Shown: positions 1-7,318 of the stretch, piece after piece
Layout: each line of letters opens with the position of its first letter
How positions within the stretch are numbered: position 1 is the stretch's first letter
NCBI GenBank assembly: GCA_903909295.1
Contig: CAIVVG010000207.1
Coordinates: 1 to 12,191, forward strand
Source of the DNA: an uncultured Chlamydiae bacterium
GTDB taxonomy: Bacteria; Chlamydiota; Chlamydiia; Chlamydiales; SM23-39
Direction: 5' to 3'
DNA: 12,191 bases
Notes under the pieces: generated by a model
The model's database searches: none
Told to the model about the DNA's origin: nothing
Seen by the model: the letters and a program-made list of their open reading frames with translations, nothing else
Made by a program: the position numbers and the translations under genes

Positions 1-872
1 TTATCATTGTCCTCGGATCCGGGAAATTTTTCCATGTTAAATTCAGGGCCGAAGGCGATACGCGCTGGCGCTTTGTTGACAAGGCGCTCTTCTCCTAGCT
101 CAGTTTGCACTGTTTCAGGGGGAGGAAATAGAAAATAGGTGAAAAGAGCAAACGGATAAAAATGGGTGGGCGTACCCGCTTTTTTCGCCATGAGAGAAAT
201 CATCTCAATGCTATTGGGGTCAAAGGCGGCCACTTGAGGAATCCCGTTTTCATCTTTCCGATCTCTCCCACCGCTAGGCGCCACGTAGATGATTTTGCCC
301 CCTTCTTCCAGAAGGCGTCGGAGTTGTTCCATGGTATTTTTGTTGTGGAACATTTTTTGCGCTTTGAGTTCAGGGGGATTGTCGATGTATCGCTTGGAGT
401 AGATGCACAACAAATCGCATCCCATACTGAAGGGGATCGCGATGGGGTCGGTGAGGACTCGGTCCCCTGCAACATAGATGATCTTATCAGCTATTCCGCT
501 CGGGACTGTGTTGAGGAGCGCGGCGATGATGGGGGGGTCGGTCTCCGTCTGATGGTTGGCAAATAAAATGACGTTTTCCCCTTGGGCGAGCTGCTTTTCT
601 ATTTGTTGTAAAATGGGAAGCCCTTCCACTCGGGAGCGGCTGTAGTCGATCACAGCATCTACAATATCGAGGCCGATTTTATGATAGTCGACAGGAGAGC
701 GGACTTTTTTATGGTAGGGCTCAAAAGAGTAGGGGTTTTCCCCTTGGAGGAGAATCTGCTCTGACAACCGCGCAATTGCGGGAGTCAGAGTTTCTGTCGG
801 TAGCCCAAGGGCCTTTGCGTAATTCCTTTGGAAGTCGCGCAGGCGGTTTTTAAGTCTCGATTTTTTGTCCAT
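1..872 (-). CDS. plsB: Glycerol-3-phosphate 1-O-acyltransferase, soluble plastid-like type (3' end outside window)
   Basis: This enzyme acylates sn-glycerol-3-phosphate at position 1, the first step of phospholipid synthesis. 290 residues are visible and no stop is reached before the window edge. The Chlamydia protein is about 335 residues as I recall, so most of it is here. The acyltransferase signature HxxxxD is seen at H107 to D112 (NHQTETD), and a second conserved block, APSGGRDR, at 199-206. The N-terminal roughly 90 residues match the helical domain expected of the plant plastid/chlamydial enzyme, not the membrane-bound E. coli PlsB. An in-frame TGA lies directly before the ATG, so no longer start is possible. 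The ATG sits inside the end of rng with a 23-base overlap and no good Shine-Dalgarno, suggesting translational coupling. Product assignment is firm; gene naming follows chlamydial usage. Confidence 0.9.
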   Translation of the reverse strand, partial: MDKKSRLKNRLRDFQRNYAKALGLPTETLTPAIARLSEQILLQGENPYSFEPYHKKVRSPVDYHKIGLDIVDAVIDYSRSRVEGLPILQQIEKQLAQGENVILFANHQTETDPPIIAALLNTVPSGIADKIIYVAGDRVLTDPIAIPFSMGCDLLCIYSKRYIDNPPELKAQKMFHNKNTMEQLRRLLEEGGKIIYVAPSGGRDRKDENGIPQVAAFDPNSIEMISLMAKKAGTPTHFYPFALFTYFLFPPPETVQTELGEERLVNKAPARIAFGPEFNMEKFPGSEDND

Positions 873-2400
873 TCAGCGTCGAATAAAAGGTAAATTCATT
901 GAGATGCAATGTGTCACTGACTCCAAACTCAATATGAGCGTTTGATTTGGTCGCAAGTTCCCGGTAATACTCTTTATCGCCGCTATCGAGATAGCGGTTT
1001 AGCTCCGGATGGACTACCAGTTTTAGCGCAAACTGGTTGTGGCAGAGGATCAATTTTTTCACAGCCCGTTCAATCTCTACGGAAGTGCTCTCATGGGTCT
1101 TGACCAAGCCGCTGCCTACGCAATAGGGGCACTGGGTAAAGAGGGTTTGTGAGAGGGACTCGCGGCTTCTTTGGCGGGTCATCTCGACCAAACCAAACTC
1201 GCTCATTCCTAAGATGGTGCAGCGGGCGCCATCGTCTTTCATGCAGTCTTTGAGTTTTTCTAAGACACGGCGCTGGTTTTTGCGCGATTGCATGTCGATG
1301 AAGTCGCAGATGATGAGTCCTCCGATATTCCGAATGCGGAGCTGTCTGGCGATCTCTTCTGCAGCTTCTAAGTTGATCCGGACAAGCGCTTCTTCTACGT
1401 CACCGCTGGAAGGGTTGGTGGAGCTGCGGCCGGAGTTTACGTCAATCGTCACCATCGCTTCGGTTCTGTCGAAGAAGAGGTAGCCCCCTGATCCGAGCCA
1501 GATTTTGCGGCGGACGGCTCGATCGATCTCCCTTTCCACGTTGAACCTTTCAAACATGGGGGTTTTATCTCGATAGAATTCGATTTTTAAGGGGTGCTCA
1601 TTGGCATATTTTTGGTAGAGAGTTTTGCAGCGCTGATAGGTATCGTAATCGTCGATTAAAAGGCGGTCGAGTTTTTTGTCGACGCACAGAGTAACGGCCC
1701 TTTTGATGAGGTCTGATTCTTCGAAGAGGAGGGCCGAGCCGGTGGTTTTATTGAATTTTTCGACAATAGTCTGCCATTGGCCCAGCAATTCGGTGGCCTC
1801 TTCGACGAGCATCTCGGTGGTGGCTCCTGCGCTGGCTGTGCGGCAAATGAGGCCGATGTCTTGCGGCATTTCAAAGGAGCGGATGAGCTTTTTGAGCCTG
1901 TCTCGGGAGGCTTTGTCTTCGATTTTTCGCGATACGCCGCGGTGGGGATTGCTCGGCAGCAATACGAGATAGCGCCCAGCGAGGGAGATGTTTGAGGTGA
2001 GGCGAGCCCCTTTTGTCCCGATGGGCTCTTTGACGACCTGTACAAGGACCGCTTGGTCTGTTTTAAGCAGCTGAGAAATGTCTTTTGTTTTGGTCGTGGG
2101 TTCCACTTTGCTGATGTCGTAACCGAGCTCGAAGTCCATATCGAACATCTCTTCAAACTTTTTGGTGTTTTCGAGGATGTCGCTGATGTGGATGAAGCCG
2201 TTTTCCCCTTCGTCGATATCGATGAAGGCGGATTGGATATTGAGCAAGATATTCGTCACTCTGCCGCGGTAGATATTGCCAGTGATTTGGCGCGATTTTT
2301 TCCGATCGATGATCAGATCGTGGAGATGGCCGTGCTTGAGATAAGCGTAACGAAGCTCTTTCGATTCAATGTTGAGTAAGATTTCTTCCATAAGAGTCAA
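850..2400 (-). CDS. rng: Ribonuclease G (RNase E/G family; cafA/cafE)
   Basis: Single-strand endoribonuclease acting in rRNA maturation and mRNA decay. At 516 residues it is close to E. coli RNase G (489) and has no RNase E-type scaffold tail. Domains in order: an N-terminal S1-like region (about 35-125) with GNIYRGRV and AFIDIDEGENGFIHISDI; a central region; then the DNase I-like catalytic part with TIDVNSG (D320) and CDFIDM (D366), the expected metal-binding acidic residues. The zinc-link cysteines follow as CPYC (C424, C427). Start choice: TTG at 2400 has AAGG five bases upstream, overlapping the plsX stop. ATG at 2391 aligns equally well with RNase G N-termini but its Shine-Dalgarno would be too distant. 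It lies 7 bases after plsX and overlaps plsB by 23 bases, so the three are probably co-translated. Confidence 0.95.
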   Translation of the reverse strand: MTLMEEILLNIESKELRYAYLKHGHLHDLIIDRKKSRQITGNIYRGRVTNILLNIQSAFIDIDEGENGFIHISDILENTKKFEEMFDMDFELGYDISKVEPTTKTKDISQLLKTDQAVLVQVVKEPIGTKGARLTSNISLAGRYLVLLPSNPHRGVSRKIEDKASRDRLKKLIRSFEMPQDIGLICRTASAGATTEMLVEEATELLGQWQTIVEKFNKTTGSALLFEESDLIKRAVTLCVDKKLDRLLIDDYDTYQRCKTLYQKYANEHPLKIEFYRDKTPMFERFNVEREIDRAVRRKIWLGSGGYLFFDRTEAMVTIDVNSGRSSTNPSSGDVEEALVRINLEAAEEIARQLRIRNIGGLIICDFIDMQSRKNQRRVLEKLKDCMKDDGARCTILGMSEFGLVEMTRQRSRESLSQTLFTQCPYCVGSGLVKTHESTSVEIERAVKKLILCHNQFALKLVVHPELNRYLDSGDKEYYRELATKSNAHIEFGVSDTLHLNEFTFYSTLNGQKIET

Positions 2401-2407
2401 CTATACC

Positions 2408-3358
2408 TTAGGTAGCCTTCTTTTTCCAGTGGTTCTGTAATCTGCCTAAAAAATCTCCTATAATCAGGTCGGCCGCATGGCGAACCCCATTGGTGATTCC
2501 TTGGGCTGTCGAATAGCCGTGGCACTTGATGACGATGCCTCGCACCCCCGCCAAAAGGGCTCCTGGGTACTCGGCATAGTGGAGCCGTTTTTGGAGATCG
2601 CCAAACTGGGACTGGATCGTCTCAGTGGCGATCTGATCGAGGATAAAGCTCGCAACGCCCTCTGCCGTTTTCAAAAATACATTCCCCGTAAACCCATCTG
2701 TGACGAGGACGTCGAGATCTCCTTCAAAAGCCGATTTCCCCTCGACATTGCCCCGAAAGCCCGGCTGCTCTTGGAGTTTGGCATAGGCCAGCCGATGTTC
2801 GGAGGTCCCCTTCATCGCCTCGGAGCCGATATTGAGGAGCCCGATCGCAGGGTTTTCGATCCCGCGCGCCTGCTGATAGGCGGCGCCGATCCAGGCAAAC
2901 TGGACGAGGTGGTCGGCCTTGGCCTGCAAATTGGCCCCCACATCGAGGACTGCCATGGGCTTTTTCTTCGTCGGCATCAAGGCGAGAAGAGCCGGCCTCA
3001 GGATGTGGGGGAGGGTGGAGAGGGCGATTTTGGCATAAGAGACCAACGCCCCCGTATTTCCCGAAGAGACGAAACCCTGGATCTGTCCCTCTTTGAGCAT
3101 CCGAATGCCAACGCAGAGAGAGGCATCTTTTTTGCGTCTGAGAGCCAGAAGAGGGGGATCGTCCATCTCAATCACTTCGCTTGCAGCCCTAAACTTAAGC
3201 GGGTGCGCAAACGGAGCCCATTCGGGGGTTCCGATGAGGATGAGATCAATGCCTGAGGGCAAAGCGAGCGACTTAAGGGCCTTTATCACTTCGAGAGGAG
3301 AAGCTTCCCCTCCCATTAAGTCGACGCCAACAGTTTTAGAGGATGTTAGCAATTTCAT
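2408..3358 (-). CDS. plsX: Phosphate acyltransferase PlsX
   Basis: Converts acyl-ACP to acyl-phosphate. In most bacteria the product feeds PlsY; here the neighbouring acyltransferase is a plastid-type PlsB that normally uses acyl-ACP, a pairing also seen in Chlamydia. The 316 residues are a little shorter than E. coli PlsX (356). Recognisable family blocks are VGVDLMGGEASP near the N-terminus, SSGNTGAL, LDVGAN, LLNIGSEAMKGT, VTDGFTGNVFLKT and GVRGIVIKCHG near the C-terminus. The reading frame stays open upstream to 3661, but that extension runs through rpmF in another frame and through a palindromic repeat, so I use the ATG at 3358, which puts the family's first strand at the right distance. 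The ATG has only AGAAG immediately before it. The gene follows rpmF across a 151-base gap occupied by the large inverted repeat. Confidence 0.94.
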   Translation of the reverse strand: MKLLTSSKTVGVDLMGGEASPLEVIKALKSLALPSGIDLILIGTPEWAPFAHPLKFRAASEVIEMDDPPLLALRRKKDASLCVGIRMLKEGQIQGFVSSGNTGALVSYAKIALSTLPHILRPALLALMPTKKKPMAVLDVGANLQAKADHLVQFAWIGAAYQQARGIENPAIGLLNIGSEAMKGTSEHRLAYAKLQEQPGFRGNVEGKSAFEGDLDVLVTDGFTGNVFLKTAEGVASFILDQIATETIQSQFGDLQKRLHYAEYPGALLAGVRGIVIKCHGYSTAQGITNGVRHAADLIIGDFLGRLQNHWKKKAT

Positions 3359-3362
3359 CTTC

Positions 3363-3485
3363 TGTCGATTTTTCGGTTCTTTTGAGCCGATTTTTGATTC
3401 AAATTTGGGGGGCCGTATCGACATAGGTATATTGCCCCCCAAATTTGAAGTCAAAAAGCGGCCAAAATAATCCAAAAATTCGACG
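3363..3485. repeat. Long imperfect inverted repeat (MITE-like) between rpmF and plsX
   Basis: The arms are 3363-3413 and 3434-3485 around a 20-base loop. The inner 16 bases of each arm (3398-3413 and 3434-3449) are perfectly complementary: TTCAAATTTGGGGGGC. Allowing a few mismatches and single-base gaps, pairing continues outward through TTTTTGA, GCCG and GTCGA, about 45 matched positions in total. It fills most of the rpmF-plsX gap and ends 5 bases before the plsX ATG. There is no T-run after either arm, so it is not a standard terminator. I see no clear target-site duplication and no other copy in the window. It could be a non-autonomous mobile remnant or a large mRNA hairpin acting on plsX translation or mRNA stability. 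Confidence 0.85.
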
Positions 3486-3518
3486 AAGCATGAAACTGCT
3501 AACGCCCTCTCATGCTTC
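3485..3518 (-). terminator. Possible weak terminator/attenuator at the end of rpmF
   Basis: On the minus strand a 9-base perfect stem (GAAGCATGA / TCATGCTTC, arms 3510-3518 and 3485-3493) with a 16-base loop includes the rpmF stop codon. After five further bases comes a short T-run (ATTTTTGG). The stem is only moderately rich in G+C and the T-run is displaced, so it would at most reduce read-through from rpmF into plsX, which would suit the higher demand for a ribosomal protein. Confidence 0.35.
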
Positions 3519-3689
3519 AATCGTTTCGATCGCCCTGTTTCCGTAGTGGCCGCAAGAGGGGCAAATACGGTGAGAGAGGCGAGGCTTGTTGCAATTTGAG
3601 CAAGCAGAGGCATTTTTGGGTTTTTTCGCGTGGTGTGAACGGCGCGAATTTTTTTTTGCATTTGATAAACGGTTTCTTGGCACTGCCAT
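3510..3689 (-). CDS. rpmF: 50S ribosomal protein L32
   Basis: A 59-residue basic protein of the large ribosomal subunit. It begins MAVPRNRLSNAKKN and continues with RRSHHAKK, the classical bL32 N-terminus. It carries a zinc-ribbon pattern with cysteine pairs C30/C33 and C43/C46, so this is the zinc-binding form of L32. The start is well supported: AAAGGAG lies seven bases before the ATG, inside the 12-base gap after the DUF177 gene. The gene is in a different frame from the upstream extension of plsX that covers the same bases. The order DUF177-rpmF-plsX is common in many bacteria, and rpmF followed by plsX is also the chlamydial order. Confidence 0.97.
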   Translation of the reverse strand: MAVPRNRLSNAKKNSRRSHHAKKPKNASACSNCNKPRLSHRICPSCGHYGNRAIETIEA

Positions 3690-3701
3690 GAGATTTCTCC
3701 T

Positions 3702-4157
3702 TTATTTTAAATCCATGTCGGCAAAAGGGAAATGGGTCTGCTCTTTCCGTTTAGAAGTGCGCAAATAGGGGGTTAAACCCTCCCTTTCTGGACACTTTCC
3801 CTGATTGCATTCGACATATTGGGGTAGCTTGATGAGCAGTTCCTCTCGCAGCGCTTCGCTGTAGTTGAAAACGCCAGACCGGATCTCTTCAAGCGGTTGT
3901 GTATGGTAAAAATTATCCATCTTTAGCTCGATCTCGATCATCCGATTGCAAACGGTGCAGGGCATTTTAGCCGCCGTAGAGGCGTGGAGGCGGACGATCA
4001 GGTGATCTTCCGCGATATAAGCCTCTCCGGAGACCTGAACTTTTTTCGGAAATTGGAGCTCCGGCTCCTCAATTCCAAGGAATTCAGGCTCAAAATTTTC
4101 TTCAATTTTCTGCAGGACCCCATTTCGGAGTCGGTCAATCAAGATTTCAAAAGACAT
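3702..4157 (-). CDS. yceD: YceD/DUF177 family protein (large-subunit rRNA accumulation protein)
   Basis: A 151-residue protein of the YceD (DUF177) family, whose genes usually sit just before rpmF. E. coli YceD affects 23S rRNA accumulation. What is visible: a mixed N-terminal half with QVSGEAYIAEDHLIVRLHA, the family's CxxC (PCTVCNRM), an acidic-hydrophobic middle, then REELLIKLPQYVECNQGKCPE, matching the family's conserved 'E-x-L-L-x-L-P' stretch and second cysteine pair. ATG at 4157 is preferred. An in-frame GTG two codons earlier (4163) is possible, but neither start has an evident Shine-Dalgarno. The gap to lpxB is about 29 bases and to rpmF 12 bases, consistent with one transcript. Family assignment rests on context plus motifs; the molecular function is less certain. 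Confidence 0.85.
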   Translation of the reverse strand: MSFEILIDRLRNGVLQKIEENFEPEFLGIEEPELQFPKKVQVSGEAYIAEDHLIVRLHASTAAKMPCTVCNRMIEIELKMDNFYHTQPLEEIRSGVFNYSEALREELLIKLPQYVECNQGKCPEREGLTPYLRTSKRKEQTHFPFADMDLK

Positions 4158-4186
4158 AAGCACTAACTAATCTACAGGAGAGGACG

Positions 4187-5263
4187 TTAAAAAGCCACAC
4201 TCCTCATAATGATCTCGGCAATACTCGGTTCTTTGTCGTTAATTGCCAGTAACTTACGTAGTTTTTTGCACCGTGAAAAAACCGCTGAATCCTCCCTCAA
4301 AAGGAGCGCTTCTTTTAGGAGGGTGTTTTCCGTCAGCTGGGAACCGAAGAGTTCGGGAAAGACCCGTTCCCCCGCAACGATATTGGGGAGGGCGTAAAAG
4401 GGGAGGTTGATGCGAAAGACTTTTTGAGCCAAAAACTGGTCGATCGGGCGGATGGCGAAATGGACGACGGTGGGGGTATTATGGAGGGCCAGTTCCAGAG
4501 CAACAGTGCCCGAAGTGGCCAGAGCCATCCGCGCCCTCCGCATGAGGGGGTAGGCCTCATAGGTCTTTTGAAATTCGGGAGGCACCTGGACAGAAGGGTG
4601 CCCGATCGAGACGACCACCTGCAGCGAGGGGTCTTGTCTTACGAGTTCCTGGGCGACGCGGATCTGGAGGGGGAGGTTTCTTTCGATCTCTTTTTGGCGG
4701 CTTCCGGGAAAGAGAGCGAGCACATTGTCCCGTTTTGTCTCCCCGCTTTCGGGGATGGCTTTTACAAGAGGATGGCCTATATACTGGACATCCAGTTTTG
4801 TTCCCTCAAAACAGCGCTTTTCAAACGGGAACAAGGTGAGTAGTAGATCGAGGTCCCGCTCCATGTGCCCAATTCTCTTTTTTCCCCAAGCCCAGACCGT
4901 GGGGCAAATCGAGTGGATGAGCTTGCCCCGGTACCCCTTTTTTCTCAGAGACCGTTCCAGCCTCAGGTTGAAGCCCGGATAATCGATGCAGATGACCGCT
5001 TTGGGATTGAGCGCTAGAATCTGGTTTCGGATGGCGAAGAACTGACGTGCGATTTTGGGCAGAGCCACGAGCACGTCGAGAAATCCCATGACCTGGAGTT
5101 TTTCCATGGGGAAAAACTCGACAATGGGGAGCGCCCTCATGCGGGGCCCTGCGACCGCGCCGATTTTGAGATCCGGTTTGTGTTTTAAGAGGTCGGAGAT
5201 GAGGGAGGCGCCATGAAGGTCTCCGCTCATTTCACCAGCTACAAAGAACAGATCTATTGTCAT
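4187..5263 (-). CDS. lpxB: Lipid-A-disaccharide synthase
   Basis: Glycosyltransferase of family GT19 that joins UDP-2,3-diacylglucosamine and lipid X to make the lipid A disaccharide, at the inner face of the cytoplasmic membrane. Of 358 residues, the conserved blocks are FFVAGEMSGDLHGA (7-19), a VMGF membrane-facing patch (58-61), IDYPGFNLRL around the catalytic Asp94, PTVWAWGKKR (121-130), GHPLVKA, FPGSRQKEI (185-193), and SGTVALELAL (251-260) in the nucleotide-sugar site. Length matches free-standing LpxB such as E. coli (382). As I recall, Chlamydia LpxB is about 600 residues because of a fused extra domain, which is absent here. AGGA lies nine bases before the ATG. The gene follows pcnB after a 123-base gap containing a hairpin repeat. 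Confidence 0.95.
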   Translation of the reverse strand: MTIDLFFVAGEMSGDLHGASLISDLLKHKPDLKIGAVAGPRMRALPIVEFFPMEKLQVMGFLDVLVALPKIARQFFAIRNQILALNPKAVICIDYPGFNLRLERSLRKKGYRGKLIHSICPTVWAWGKKRIGHMERDLDLLLTLFPFEKRCFEGTKLDVQYIGHPLVKAIPESGETKRDNVLALFPGSRQKEIERNLPLQIRVAQELVRQDPSLQVVVSIGHPSVQVPPEFQKTYEAYPLMRRARMALATSGTVALELALHNTPTVVHFAIRPIDQFLAQKVFRINLPFYALPNIVAGERVFPELFGSQLTENTLLKEALLLREDSAVFSRCKKLRKLLAINDKEPSIAEIIMRSVAF

Positions 5264-5292
5264 GAGGGGATTCCTGGGGTAAGAAAAAATGG

Positions 5293-5369
5293 ACCGCAGA
5301 GGCGCAGAGGAAGTTTTATTGATTCTTTATTTTTCTCTGTGATCTTTGCGTTCTCTGCGCCTCTGCGGT
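5293..5369. repeat. CTCTGCG-type dispersed repeat, full palindromic copy
   Basis: Perfect 17-base arms, ACCGCAGAGGCGCAGAG (5293-5309) and CTCTGCGCCTCTGCGGT (5353-5369), enclose 43 bases. The right half is built of near-repeated units, CTTTGCGTT, CTCTGCGCC and TCTGCGGT. It lies between the pcnB stop and the lpxB start. Read on the minus strand, the second arm is followed by CCATTTTTTC, so it may also act as a terminator or attenuator between those genes, although the loop is long. A second, partial copy is at 9915-9948. I recall similar CTCTGCGYCTCTGCGG words in intergenic DNA of various bacteria. Confidence 0.85.
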
Positions 5370-5386
5370 AAATATTTCCCTGACCA

Positions 5387-6613
5387 TCACGACCGTCTGC
5401 GTCGCCGTCGCGGTCTGCGAGGTTCCACCGGCGCCGCTGATTGCACCTCTTGCGAAGCAAAGGAGACGCCGCTCCACAGCGTGTAGTGGGGAACTAGCTC
5501 CGGATTAGCCATGGAGCGCAGTTGTAGCAACTGGAGAGCTAAGGGGAAGAGAGGGTCCCTGGGGGCGCGCGGTCTGCGGACGGGGAGGCTGTCGAGGGGG
5601 ATGAACCGGTACTGGCACGCTACGACGAATGTAGCGATTCCCTGCAGACGGCGCGGCAGGGCGACAAAATCTCCAAAAATGGCATCGATCACCATGCCGG
5701 CCGCTTCGGCGATTTGCCCCAAGTGGGGGATTTTCTCCAGCTGCCTAGTTCGTTCCTTGATATAGGTATCGAAGATGGGGAATACCAATGCAGCGATCAA
5801 AAGGCCCCGATCCAAAGGAGCGTGCTGATCGACGATGCCGAGCAGATCAAATAGATCGGGCGTCTTAGAGATTTCCAAGTAGTGGTCCACTTCAGGCAGC
5901 AAGGCGCGAAGCACCCCATATTGGTGAAGAAGCTCAAAAAAGGGCTTTGACGCTTTGGATTCGAGCATCCGAAGGAGCTCTTCCAAGACGCGCGCAGAGG
6001 AGCTTTTGAGGATCTCTCCGCGGCAATGGAGCAGCGCATTGTAGGTGGGTTCTTCGATCTTGAATTTGAGGCGCGCCTGGAATTTGATCAGACGGATCAT
6101 GCGGACCGGGTCTTGGCAAAACCGAACCTCTGGCTGGCCGATGGTGCGCAAAATCCGCTTTTCTAAATCGGTATAGCCTTCCACGTAGTCGATGACGGTC
6201 TGGTTTTCGGGGTTGTAAAAAAGGCCATTGATCGTAAAGTCGCGCCGCAGAACATCTTGCTCCTCGGTGCCCCACTCATTGTCCCGGACGATCAGGCCCG
6301 AAGCATCGGTATCTCCGGAGCGAAAAGTGGAAACCTCGATGATTTTTTTGCCAAAGCGGATATGTGCCAGGCGGAATCTCCGCCCAATCAGGATAGCATT
6401 TCGAAAGAGTTTTCGGATTTCTTCCGGTTTAGCGGAGGTAGAGACGTCGAAATCTTTGGGGGTTTCTTCCAATAAAAGATCGCGCACGCCCCCGCCGACG
6501 AGGTAGGCGACGTAGCCTGCCTCTTGCAGTTTGTGGATCACATAATGGGCATGCTGATCGACCTTATCAGGGGAGATTCGGTGTTCGTCAGCGGAATAAA
6601 TTTTAGGTTGCAC
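5387..6613 (-). CDS. pcnB: Poly(A) polymerase I (class II nucleotidyltransferase)
   Basis: Adds 3' poly(A) tails to RNA, marking it for decay. At 408 residues it is somewhat shorter than E. coli PcnB (465). The nucleotidyltransferase head has LVGGGVRDLLL (38-48) and the metal-binding DFD (D54, D56), then RRFRLAHIRFG, RRDFTINGLFYNP and a neck with DPVRMIRLIKF (168-178). The blocks VRDNEWGTEEQD and RRDFTINGLFY resemble PcnB more than CCA-adding enzymes. A strongly basic tail, EPRRPRRRRRRS (397-408), resembles the basic C-terminus of proteobacterial PAP I and could bind RNA. The start is GTG at 6613, with no Shine-Dalgarno and no in-frame ATG upstream, so initiation is less certain. A CCA-adding role is the main alternative. 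Adjacent to lpxB, as I recall from Chlamydia. Confidence 0.9.
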   Translation of the reverse strand: MQPKIYSADEHRISPDKVDQHAHYVIHKLQEAGYVAYLVGGGVRDLLLEETPKDFDVSTSAKPEEIRKLFRNAILIGRRFRLAHIRFGKKIIEVSTFRSGDTDASGLIVRDNEWGTEEQDVLRRDFTINGLFYNPENQTVIDYVEGYTDLEKRILRTIGQPEVRFCQDPVRMIRLIKFQARLKFKIEEPTYNALLHCRGEILKSSSARVLEELLRMLESKASKPFFELLHQYGVLRALLPEVDHYLEISKTPDLFDLLGIVDQHAPLDRGLLIAALVFPIFDTYIKERTRQLEKIPHLGQIAEAAGMVIDAIFGDFVALPRRLQGIATFVVACQYRFIPLDSLPVRRPRAPRDPLFPLALQLLQLRSMANPELVPHYTLWSGVSFASQEVQSAAPVEPRRPRRRRRRS

Positions 6614-6672
6614 GCAAGGGTCATTGTAAATGAGTTTCCCGAAAAAGTCTACTTATTGTATGGGAAGAAGAT
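6614..6672. promoter_or_regulatory. Divergent intergenic region between pcnB and the dsb pair
   Basis: These 59 bases separate two divergent gene sets, so promoters for both should lie here or just inside the genes. The best single element I see is TACAAT on the minus strand at 6655-6660, a fair -10 box for pcnB, but the matching -35 region inside the start of the dsbA-like gene is poor. For the plus strand only weak boxes are visible. Confidence 0.35.
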
Positions 6673-7317
6673 ATGGAGCAAAGAAAAATCTTCGTCCTCG
6701 CCACTATTTTTTTAGCTGTGGGAGCCTTTATGGGGGCCACTTACCAGGATTCGCTCCAGCTACCCGCCCCCCTCGTCCTCAAGACGACCGGCTTCCCGAC
6801 GACCGGCAGCCCAGCAGCAACAGTGGAGATTGCGGTATTTGAGGACTTTCGGTGCCATAACTGCCGAGCCTTCAATGAGAAGCTGGTGCCCCAACTGGAG
6901 GCGCAGTACATTGCCACCGGCAAGGCCCGCTACACCATGGTCCCCCTAGCTTTTATGAAGGGATCCAAGCCGATGGCCAATGCCGCCCTAGCCGTGTATC
7001 ACTCGACCCCCGATCGGTTTTTCCCTTATGCAAAGGAACTCTTTCTTTTTCCTGAAGGGAAAAAAGTCACAGATACAGCCCTTTTGGAAATCGCTCAAAA
7101 AGTCGGTGGCATCAACCTGGCCAACTTACAAAAGGCCCTCGAGACCCGGAAATACTATGCGGAGCTCCGGGAAAACCTCGAGTGGGCCCAAGGGGTTTTG
7201 GGGAAAGACTTCCGCACCCCCGCCCTCTACATCAACGGGATCCCCACCCCCACCGCCTCCTACGACCTGATCGAAATGCGGATTGAACACATGTTAACCA
7301 TAGGAAAGGGGCCCTGA
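6673..7317 (+). CDS. DsbA-family thiol:disulfide oxidoreductase, exported
   Basis: Introduces or shuffles disulfide bonds in periplasmic proteins. In 214 residues it has an N-terminal hydrophobic segment (about 5-24) acting as signal or anchor, a thioredoxin fold beginning at VEIAVFEDFRCHNC with active-site C61-H-N-C64, an all-helical insertion (about 95-175), and the cis-proline loop RTPALYINGIP (P183). This pattern fits the DsbA/DsbG/BdbD group; I recall the Chlamydia relative being annotated dsbG. GAAGAAG just before the ATG at 6673 serves as a modest ribosome binding site. It ends one base before the dsbB-like gene, so the two are surely co-transcribed. Likely substrates are the cysteine-rich chlamydial envelope proteins, which is inference. 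No truncation is visible. Confidence 0.9.
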   Translation: MEQRKIFVLATIFLAVGAFMGATYQDSLQLPAPLVLKTTGFPTTGSPAATVEIAVFEDFRCHNCRAFNEKLVPQLEAQYIATGKARYTMVPLAFMKGSKPMANAALAVYHSTPDRFFPYAKELFLFPEGKKVTDTALLEIAQKVGGINLANLQKALETRKYYAELRENLEWAQGVLGKDFRTPALYINGIPTPTASYDLIEMRIEHMLTIGKGP

Positions 7318-7318
7318 C

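Noticed and set aside
162..566. 134-codon plus-strand frame
   Set aside because: It is antisense to the acyltransferase gene, whose HxxxxD and other motifs are clear.
2477..3256. 259-codon open frame on the plus strand
   Set aside because: It is wholly antisense to plsX, whose motifs are unambiguous, and its translation matches no family.
3359..3661. Upstream extension of the plsX frame to a 417-residue protein
   Set aside because: It overlaps rpmF in another frame and reads through the palindromic repeat; the family N-terminus begins at the ATG at 3358.
5260..5460. 66-codon minus-strand frame across the pcnB-lpxB gap
   Set aside because: Its translation is mostly the dispersed repeat (RRGAENAKI) and parts of the neighbouring genes in other frames.
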